Source of the DNA: an uncultured Eubacteriales bacterium
GTDB taxonomy: Bacteria > Bacillota > Clostridia > Oscillospirales > Acutalibacteraceae
Length of the DNA stretch: 9,963 nucleotides
Direction: 5' to 3'
Assembly (NCBI GenBank): GCA_934718145.1
Contig: CAKUZC010000028.1
Coordinates: forward strand, 1 to 9,963
The translations under genes and the position numbers were made by a program. Each line of letters begins with the position of its first letter. The first letter of the stretch is position 1. This document shows, piece by piece, positions 1-8,100 of this stretch. The notes beneath the pieces are model-generated. The model saw nothing but the letters and a program-made list of their open reading frames with translations, did no database searches and was not told the origin of the DNA.

Positions 1-2
1 GT

Positions 3-341
3 AAAGAAGAGTCAGATAAGCAGAAACGTAGCCAAGAAAAATTACAAAAACATGACTCAGAACATAGAACAAAGGGATTAAAAAAATTACACAAACAGAT
101 ATTGACAATAGCCAGCAGTATAGATAAATTGGTGACAGAATACAATAACACAATAGACATTATCAACAATTATATGTCGGAAAATGTTACGAAGTTTGGT
201 AAAGCAACATTTGAAAGAACTATAACTGAAGATGATTTAAATAAATTTTTAAAATATTGTATTCCTACAGAAGACAAAACAACTGAACAACAAAACCAAC
301 AACCAGCATCACCACCAGGCTCTGGTACTAATTCTAACTAA
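3..341 (+). CDS. C-terminal end of an unrecognised protein (5' partial)
   Basis: The reading frame is open from the left edge to a TAA at 339-341, giving 112 residues. No convincing start lies inside the window: the in-frame TTG at 102 has no ribosome binding site before it, so this is taken as the tail of a longer gene. The first third is very rich in Lys, Gln, Glu and His (for example KEESDKQKRSQEKLQKH) and looks helical or coiled-coil. The middle (SIDKLVTEYNNTIDIINNY) also looks helical. The last 20 or so residues are a disordered Gln/Pro/Ser/Asn tail (QQNQQPASPPGSGTNSN). No catalytic motif or membrane segment is visible. I do not recognise the family and assign no function. An intrinsic terminator follows 67 bases after the stop, which supports this being the end of a transcription unit. 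Confidence 0.6.
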   Translation, partial: KEESDKQKRSQEKLQKHDSEHRTKGLKKLHKQILTIASSIDKLVTEYNNTIDIINNYMSENVTKFGKATFERTITEDDLNKFLKYCIPTEDKTTEQQNQQPASPPGSGTNSN

Positions 342-408
342 ATCCAAAATTAACAAGCTAATAGTCAACAATAACAATATTAGTAATATAGATATTTCAA
401 AAAATTTG

Positions 409-434
409 CCTATAGCCAAAAGCTATAGGTTTTT
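409..434 (+). terminator. Rho-independent terminator after the left-edge gene
   Basis: A perfect 8-bp stem, CCTATAGC (409-416) with GCTATAGG (422-429), closes a 5-base loop CAAAA. It is followed at once by TTTTT (430-434) and preceded by an A/T-rich run (399-407). This is a classic intrinsic terminator reading rightwards, ending the partial gene and separating it from the carboxypeptidase gene. Confidence 0.85.
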
Positions 435-447
435 ACTTTATAAAGAA

Positions 448-476
448 TAGACACAAAAAATTAATCATAATATTAA
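448..476 (+). promoter_or_regulatory. Possible sigma-A type promoter for the carboxypeptidase gene
   Basis: TAGACA (448-453, 5 of 6 to TTGACA), a 17-base spacer, then TATTAA (471-476, 4 of 6 to TATAAT). It sits between the upstream terminator and the ribosome binding site, where a promoter is needed. The region is so AT-rich that other -10-like sequences (CATAAT at 466, TAAAAT at 474) are present without matching -35 boxes, so the exact site is uncertain. Confidence 0.35.
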
Positions 477-495
477 AATAATATCTCTTATAAAT

Positions 496-502
496 GAGGT
501 GA
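496..502 (+). promoter_or_regulatory. Strong ribosome binding site that points to an ATT start
   Basis: GAGGTGA is a near-complete match to the anti-Shine-Dalgarno sequence of 16S rRNA. The only conventional in-frame start, GTG at 499-501, lies inside this site and has nothing like a ribosome binding site upstream. The in-frame codon at the proper distance is ATT at 508-510, six bases after GAGGTG. The same core lies 5 bases before the GTG of the thioredoxin reductase gene, and GGTG lies 6 bases before the ATG of the giant surface-protein gene. Confidence 0.7.
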
Positions 503-1647
503 AACATATTAAAAATAAACTTTCAATTATTCTATCATTAATAATATCCATTTTTTTATTTTGCCCTTTAAGTTCAAACGCAGCGTCAAATTTAGAAATC
601 GAATCTCCGAGAGCGATATTAATGGACGGAGAAACGGGAAGAATTTTATTTGAAAAAAATTCCGAAGAAGTATGCAGTGGAACTTCAATTATGAAGATAA
701 TGAATATTCTTTTGGCAATAGAAGCCATAGAATCCGGTGAATTGGAAGAAAACGACAGCGTAACTGTAAGCGATAAAGCTTCAAGTACCCCCGGAGTCGG
801 AGTGTGGCTAAAATCCGGAGAAACAACAACCGTAAAAGAACTTTTAAAGGCGCTTTCAATGGTCTCGGCAAATGATGCAGCTATAGCTTTAGCTGAACAT
901 ATGGAAGGATCTGAAGGAAAGTTTTTATCAAAAATGAACGAGAAAGCTACACAATTAGGAATGAAAAATACAATATTTAAAGACATTATAGGTTCAGATG
1001 AAGACGGAAACGTTACTACAGCTTTGGACGTCGCCACGATGTCAAGAGAGTTGATAAACCACAAAACGATACTACCTTACTGTGCTACATGGATAGACCA
1101 TATAAGAAACGGAAGTACTCAAATTGTAAATACAAACAAACTTTTAAAATCGTATCCCGGCACTACCGGACTAAAAACGGGTACATCAGAAAAAGCCGGC
1201 AGCTGCATATCAGCAATCGCCGAACAAAACGGAATTAAACTTATAGCTGTAATACTCGGTTCTGAAAAACCGGATAAAAGACTTAAAGATATAAAATCCA
1301 TGCTTGATTACGGGTTTTCCGAATTTGTCAAAGTAAATCCAAAATCTACGGAAATTCCCCTATCGGTAAAAGTCAAAAACGGAATGACAAATCAAGTATC
1401 TATTAACTCTGAACCCATAAAATCTATACTTCTTTCAAAAAAAGAATCTCAAAATATTACTTCTCAAATAAAATTAACAGAAGAGTTGACAGCTCCGATC
1501 CAAAAAGGGCAAAAAATAGGTGAAATAACTTACCTTCAAAATGACAATGAATTATTTACATGTGACATAACAACATCTGATTCAGTTGATGAAATAAATT
1601 TCAAAGATGTTTTTTTTGAAACTTTAAAATGTTTTTTTAAACCTTAA
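499..1647 (+). CDS. dacF: D-alanyl-D-alanine carboxypeptidase, DacF type (penicillin-binding protein, S11 family)
   Basis: Secreted serine DD-carboxypeptidase that removes the terminal D-Ala from peptidoglycan pentapeptides on the outer face of the membrane. From the conventional GTG the protein has 382 residues, with all three penicillin-binding motifs: SIMK (Ser63 nucleophile, Lys66), SAN (123-125) in SANDAAIALAE, and KTG (226-228) in GLKTGTSEKAG. TWIDHIRNG and NTNKLLKSYPG are typical of clostridial and Bacillus DacF/DacB proteins. The N-terminus is a signal peptide (KNK, then LSIILSLIISIFLF, probable cleavage near SNA/AS). Residues about 283-365 form the usual C-terminal beta domain (APIQKGQKIGEITY), and the last 15 residues resemble the short amphipathic anchor of the family. 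The coordinates use GTG 499, but the ribosome binding site favours ATT at 508, which would remove three residues and leave MKNKLSII as a standard signal-peptide start. The DacF/DacB subtype, and hence the symbol, is less certain than the family. Confidence 0.93.
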   Translation: MKHIKNKLSIILSLIISIFLFCPLSSNAASNLEIESPRAILMDGETGRILFEKNSEEVCSGTSIMKIMNILLAIEAIESGELEENDSVTVSDKASSTPGVGVWLKSGETTTVKELLKALSMVSANDAAIALAEHMEGSEGKFLSKMNEKATQLGMKNTIFKDIIGSDEDGNVTTALDVATMSRELINHKTILPYCATWIDHIRNGSTQIVNTNKLLKSYPGTTGLKTGTSEKAGSCISAIAEQNGIKLIAVILGSEKPDKRLKDIKSMLDYGFSEFVKVNPKSTEIPLSVKVKNGMTNQVSINSEPIKSILLSKKESQNITSQIKLTEELTAPIQKGQKIGEITYLQNDNELFTCDITTSDSVDEINFKDVFFETLKCFFKP

Positions 1648-1670
1648 GAACTTAATTTTTTCGATAAAAG

Positions 1671-2054
1671 TTATTTATCTAATTTAGCATTCATAAACTT
1701 TATGGTTTCTTCGCGGTCGTCTTTTGATAAATTCCTAAAAATATCTAAAAACTTTTTTTCCTCTTGAGTAACTCTTTCAAAACACAATTTTTCAACAGAA
1801 GATTTTTCAACAATATTTCTTCCACTAAAACTATCAGAAAGACCGGAAGAACCTTCTGACTCAAGTATTTCTGTATAGTGAACACCAAATATATTAGCAA
1901 GTTTCATTATAGTAGCGATATCCGGCTTAATCTTTCCGAGTTCGTAATAAGAATACGTAGACCGATCTAAACCTAATAGATCGGCCACTTGTTTTTGCGT
2001 ATATCCGGACCTTTTCCTTAAATTTCTGATGTTACAGGATATTATGTCATTCAC
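1671..2054 (-). CDS. XRE-family helix-turn-helix transcriptional regulator
   Basis: A 127-residue DNA-binding protein. Residues about 9-64 form a complete HTH_3/XRE domain: IRNLRKRSGYTQKQVADLLG, then LDRSTYSYYELGKIKP and IMKLANIFGV, matching the pattern TQ..LA..LG..R.T.S.YE.GK..P. Residues about 65-95 are a Ser/Glu-rich linker. The C-terminal part (TQEEKKFLDIFRNLSKDDRE) looks helical and may serve in dimerisation, but has no recognisable ligand-binding or protease domain. The start is GTG with only a weak purine run (AAGAAAGA) directly against it, so the exact start is uncertain, although the HTH needs nearly all of the frame. It lies 57 bases downstream of the giant surface-protein gene on the same strand and converges on the carboxypeptidase gene with 23 bases between stops. 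It has its own promoter and a palindrome at the transcription start, so autoregulation is plausible. The targets are unknown. Confidence 0.88.
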   Translation of the reverse strand: MNDIISCNIRNLRKRSGYTQKQVADLLGLDRSTYSYYELGKIKPDIATIMKLANIFGVHYTEILESEGSSGLSDSFSGRNIVEKSSVEKLCFERVTQEEKKFLDIFRNLSKDDREETIKFMNAKLDK

Positions 2055-2059
2055 TCTTT

Positions 2060-2073
2060 CTTAAATTCTTAAG
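2060..2073. promoter_or_regulatory. Palindrome at the xre transcription start, candidate operator
   Basis: CTTAA (2060-2064), spacer ATTC, TTAAG (2069-2073): 5-bp arms that overlap the predicted +1 (about 2070) and untranslated leader of the regulator gene. A dyad placed here is where an XRE repressor often binds to block its own promoter. The arms are AT-rich and short, so chance is possible. Confidence 0.35.
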
Positions 2074-2076
2074 TTA

Positions 2077-2105
2077 ATTATAACACCAGCTAAAATATTT
2101 ATCAA
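2077..2105 (-). promoter_or_regulatory. Sigma-A promoter of the XRE regulator gene
   Basis: Read on the minus strand: TTGATA (2105-2100, 5 of 6), a 17-base spacer, and a perfect TATAAT (2082-2077). The predicted start of transcription is an A near 2070, giving a leader of about 16 bases before the GTG. The -35 box begins only 6 bases beyond the stop codon of the giant surface-protein gene, so the regulator can be expressed independently of it. Confidence 0.75.
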
Positions 2106-2111
2106 CCTTAC

Positions 2112-5100
2112 TCAAGTATTTTCTTCATGTTTTTTCTTTTCTTTTCGACGTTTATAAAGTATCCACAATGCTAAAGCTATCAAAATCAGTATCATAAGAA
2201 CCAAAATAAGCCTTAGTGCACTTCCTGTAGAGGTAACTCTGTTATTTCTGCTTCTGTATTTTTCACTTATGTTACCTTCTATATTATCGTCACTATTTTC
2301 TTCTAATCCGGAACCTGAACCTCTGTCGTCAAACACGGAACTTTGACTTCCGCTTTCTTTACTTGAGGAATTGTTTCCAAAACTTGACAAGGCAAAATCT
2401 TTAATTAAATCTACATTTGCATCAACTGCGTCCAGCAATGAAGAGCGTCCTGGGGTTGAAGAACGGTTCGCTATAACTCCCATAGGACTAAATGAAGTTG
2501 CCTCAAAAGTAGTCATATCATCTTTAAAAGTCAATGCGAGATAGTCTATTTTTCCGCTATTAGTTTCGTGTATGCCGGTAGGTTTTTCAAAATAGGTCAT
2601 ATCGGGTGTAGGAATAGTTATAACGACGCTTTTTCCTTCTGGAAGTGTATACCTGCAATCGTTGAGAGTGTCCCACAAATATATGTCATACAGCGATAAA
2701 ATATATTCTGAGTTTAATTTTTTATATATTCTGCTGCAAACTTCAGTATCCGTAGAAATAGGAACAACCATTAATTTTAGATACCAGTCCAGTCCGTCTA
2801 CGTTCACTCCATTACTGTTATGATATAAATTTTTAACTTGTTCTTGGAGCTTTTTTAAAACATCTGCATTTGAAATTATTTTTTTCTTTTCATCTGATAA
2901 GGAATCGTATATCTTTGAAATTTCAGTAACTCTATTTGCATCCTCAATACTTTCAATTGAATCGGGTAAAGAATTTATATCGTTTATGATTTCAAACTCT
3001 TTTGCTTTTTCCACACCTAGTACTGTAACTGTTTTATCTTCATCTATGTTGGGAATTACATAAAATCCTGATGGGCCTAAATTCATAGCTTTGTCACCTA
3101 ACATAACAGTTATATCTGAATCACTGTATGCAGGATATAAGGATACTTTAAACTCTAAAGATGCATTTTGCTCTGCTTCTTTAGTACCATCAATTTTTTT
3201 ACCTTTAGAATCATAATAATCTATTCCTTCTGTCTTAACAAAGGTTACAGTGTACTTGTTTCTGTATACATTTCCTACTCTAATTTTAATGTCTTGATTT
3301 ACATTAGGAATAATATATCTTCCCGACGCAATTTTTTGAGCTGAAACATCAGAGCTTTTTCCTTCGTTAACTATTACAAACATCCCAGCTAGGGAATCAT
3401 CATAAGCGTCATCCAAAACAATACTAAACTGGAAATTATTTCCGTATTTTATTTCGTGAGTACCATATATGACTGAACCAGTTTCATTAAGATATGTCAC
3501 TCCATCGACTTTTTCGAGTGTTACCTTAAATTTTATTTCTTCCACATTTTTAACTGTTATAGTCACATCTTCTGTAATGCCTACACCTTTATTTATTGTA
3601 CCGTCTATGGTGTATATGCCGTTTACTGCTTTTAAAGCTGCACTTATTGCAGATGAATTTCCCGTAAGCAAAACACTGATTTTGTCATCTAATTTATATC
3701 CATTTTTAGGAGTTAGTTTGAAATCAAATTTTTCCCCATAATTTACAGTATACGATGTAGACAATGCTTTACCTTCTTTGTCCAAATAGTCTACATATCC
3801 GTTAGGAGTGAAACTTATAACATATTTATTCACGCTAAATCTTTCAGCACTTATGGTTATATTTTCTGTTATATTGTTAATAATATATTCTCCATTGTAT
3901 GGCACAACTTCGGTACCATCTTTTCCACCATCTGTACTCTTATATGAAACTTTAAAATTGGATCGACTGTACTTTTCTTGAACTTTTACACTGAATTTCA
4001 AACTATTTCCGGCCGCAACTTTGGCACTAGTAGCCTCAGAACCATTATAAATAAAACTTGCAGGTATTTCTGAATCGTCATCCGATAATGTAATTTTATT
4101 AAAAGTAACTGTATACTCTTTTCTAGTTACACTACACGAAATAGATATAAATGAGCCTTCTCCTATATAAAAATCTTCTTTATTATCATCTTCTTTATTA
4201 TCATCTCCTTTATTATCGCTATTATCACCTGACAGCTTACACAAATACAAATTATCGTCTTTTTTTTCATGCGTCAACTTTACTGGGGTTTTATTATCTA
4301 CTTTTATTTCTAATTTATCTAATTTATATTTACTATCAATTTCTACAAAAAAGTTTAAATCAGTTCCTTTAGTTTGTACCACATACTCTGCTAGAGAAGG
4401 CCCTTTCTCACCATTTTCTTCAACACTACAATATCTTACACCTTCAGTTTTATTAAAATGTATTTCTTGATTCTCTTTAGGCAAAGTAATACACATACGA
4501 TAATTTTTACCTTCATCATCAAAACCTTTATTCAAGATACCATTAGAAACAGGTTCTGAACTTTCTTCTATGAGTGTGCCCCCCAATTGTGTAAAATCGG
4601 TATTATTCACATTTTCCAGTTTAAATTTATCATCGAACTTGCCTAACTCACCATCTTGAACAGAGTAAAGCTTATAATTAAATTCTTTTCCATTAGTATC
4701 AATTTCAATATCCATTCTTTCGCCGGGTTCTAGGGAATCTATCATTTCTTCTATGTTTGTGCCCTCTTTTGATGAACTCTCAGAACTTCCTTTAGTACCA
4801 CCTTGCTTTTTAATTTTTATAAATCCTTTTATCGACCCCAATGTTCCTGGATAAATCACCTTTATACTTCTCATAGAAATAATATTACTAATATTTATAT
4901 CTATTTTAGAATTATTACCTATACCTTTTAGATTTACTTCAACAATAAAACATTCGCTTTTATCACTGACGTCTATTCCGTTTTCAACTTCTTCTCCATC
5001 TTTGTTATAAATTTTAGATATTTTATTGTGCTGTTCTACGAATATGTTTGAGGGAGTATAGGAAATAATTTTTGCATCTTCTCTAAATCTTTTTTTGGTC

Positions 5101-8100
5101 ACATCTTTTGCTTTTATAAGATAGTACTGGCTTTGAGCGCCATTATAACCTATAGAATATCCATCTTCTCCCTTAGTCTCTGCTGTCTCCGTATTACCAT
5201 AAAATTTTCCATTTTCACCTTTTTTTAATAAAAATGCATCCATACCTGCATCCACACCTGCATCCACACCTGTTATTGAACTTCCCTCATGTTTAAAATC
5301 TATGATATAAGTTCGATCAGTTGTTGCGTTGGATTCTAATTTAAAATTAATGTCCGCTGTTATTCCCTCTATAGTTATTGTAATAACATTTGTAGCTTCA
5401 TCATAGCTTGCAGTATAGGCATAGGTTACATTCTTCAGGTAACTCTGTTTCCAAGTATTCAAATCTGACGGCGTACCACTAAACTTATATCCTTCGTTCA
5501 GATTTATTGTAAATATAAAACCTTCACCGTAATTAACAGTACCACTTGAAATTTCATTTCCTTTATCATTTCTGAAAGAAATTTCATTTTCTCCTTTATC
5601 CAAATTAATATTAACTGTTTTTTTATTTATTGTAGCATCAATAATAATTACAAGTTCGTCAATATTGTTTCCAGTTCCTTCAATATCATCAGACGTTAAT
5701 TTTCTATCATTTCCAGAAGAATAGTTACCATTTTCATCTTGATAACACGCTATTTCTTTTTTATCACCATTGCTAAAATAAAATTTAGGATTTTCACTTA
5801 TTTTATATATTGAACCAATCTTTATAACAAAATTCAAATTTGTATTGAGCGTTGCAGTTGTTTCAGTACTACCAGACGAATTTTTTGGTTCAATTGTCGC
5901 TACTTCAGATTGTATATACTTATCATCCTCGTCGTTTAGGTCTTTTTTGCTGCTCTTCAATTTAAGAGTATAAGTTTTAAAAAATATACCATTAATTTCA
6001 AATGTAGTATCATCTTTAATATCACTAAGATTTATAGTTAAACTATAATCGCTTAAAGTATATCCAGTAGTAGTTTGTACATCTTTGCCTAGTACTGGTT
6101 TACTACCTCTTTTAACTGTAATTTTTTCACTCTTGTCTGCGTTTTGAAATCTATATCCCTCATTGGGAATTAAAGTTACATTAAGACCGGTTTGACCAGT
6201 TCCATCGTCTTCAACGCTTACAGAATAGCAGATTTTTTCCTTCTCATCAACATCATTACTACTATATAATCCCTTATATCTTTCCCTTGTATTTTCATCT
6301 AAGGATGCACGAGCAGTGATCTTATAACTGTCACTTGTTGTAAATTTAATAGTATAATTATTTTTCTTAATACCTGTTACTGTAATTGTTATTTTATCTC
6401 CACTATCTGCATAGTCTATCATGTTTACATCTAATTTTCCTGAATCAAGTGAATAACTAAATTTTGCTGAACCATCATATTTGGTAGGGGTTCTATTAAG
6501 TTCTTTAGAATTATCCCCTTTTACTAACTTACAAACAGGTTCTGACTTGTTATACCCAGTTTTAAGTTCAATTCCAAATTTAAATGCAGAATTATAAGTC
6601 ACAGTAGTACTAGCAGCATTATTAGTGACGGTAATTCCTGCATTATTATCATTAACAGTAATTTTTTCTACACCGTTGTTTATATTATCTCCTTGAATTA
6701 TAACGGTGTACTCCTTTTCAAATATACCGTCAATTTCAAATGTAGTATCATCTTTAATATCACTAAGATTTATAGTTAAACCATAATCACTTAAAGTATA
6801 TCCAGTAGTAGTTTGTACATCTTTGTCTAGTACTGGTGTACTACCTCTTTTAACTGTAATTTTTTCACTCTTGTCTGCGTTTTGAAATCTATATCCCTCA
6901 TTGGGAATTAAAGTTACATTAAGACCGGTTTGACCAGTTCCATCGTCTTCAACGCTTACAGAATAGCAGATTTTTTCCTTCTCATCAACATCATTACTAC
7001 TATATAATCCCTTATATCTTTCCCTTGTATTTTCATCTAAGGATGCACGAGCAGTGATCTTATAACTGTCACTTGTTGTAAATTTAATAGTATAATTATT
7101 TCTATTAACGCCACTTATAAGAACTTCGTAATCGTTATTAAAACTGTTATCATATGTTTTAATCAAATCACCGGACTCTACATTTACTCCATTTACCTTT
7201 AAAGTATATCCATCTTTGCCGTATCCAGGTTTAGGCACTATAAAAATTTTAAATTTTAAAGCACTCCACTCACGAACTAAATTACCACTTTGTTTACTCA
7301 TATCGTACGGGCTAAGGTTATCATAATTTGAAGGTGAATTATCGTTTCCTTCCCAGATATATATATAACAATTTTTTACACTACTATCGTCTAGCACACT
7401 AATTGGTATAGTAATTTTATTTTTTCTCAAACCTGTACGCGACAATGTAATAGTTTTGTCACCAGTTATCTCTTCAGTTTCATACGTGTAATTCCCAGGT
7501 TTTTCTAGAGTCATAGCAATATTATCAACCTCTAGAGAAAGTTCACGTTTATTTGCACAAGCTTCATAACCGTTCTGCAATTCTGCATTTATTTTAAGTT
7601 GATATCCGTTAGGAACGTATAACTCATCATTATTACTATCAACTGGTGTGTTAACCTCGACAGTATTTTTAACGTACTTATATGCATATTTAATTCCCTC
7701 TTCTTCTGAGTTGCCTTTAAGAGTTATTTTTCTTTTGCTCAAAAAATAAAGTTTAATTGTACAAGTTTTCTCAATTTTCCCTACATCAAGATTAGATGTG
7801 TCTGAAGCCAAACCCAATCCCACTTTTCCTTCGTCTATTAAAGCCTTTTCAAAAAAACACTTTGAACCTAATATTTCAAATATTAAATTATCAGTACTAT
7901 CAATGCTTATACTTGTTGCAAGAACTTTGTTTTCACCGATAAGTGACGTTGCTGTATCATCATTTCTTAATTTATAACCAATGGAATTCCCATCGGATCC
8001 AGGAGAATTCAGAAGATCTGATGTAGATGTTATTTCTTTATCATCATCATCTACATAATATTTTAAAGTTACTATATGCGTTGTTGGTGTAGTTGTACTG

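Noticed and set aside
689..871. 60-codon minus-strand frame rich in Leu and Arg
   Set aside because: Shadow frame inside the carboxypeptidase gene, with no start signal.
465..1064. 199-codon open frame antisense to the carboxypeptidase gene
   Set aside because: It lies wholly opposite a gene with all three penicillin-binding motifs. It has no ribosome binding site and its composition (Ser, Phe, Ile rich) is that of a reverse-strand shadow.
1644..1670. Possible bidirectional terminator between the carboxypeptidase and XRE genes
   Set aside because: TTAAG/CTTAA has only a 2-base loop, and AACTT/AAGTT is a weak AT stem with no consistent T tail, so it is not called.
3469..4372. Plus-strand frames of 90 and 73 codons inside the surface-protein gene
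   Set aside because: Both are antisense shadows. The Tyr/Leu-rich one at 4151 is simply the reverse reading of the DNKED tandem repeat.
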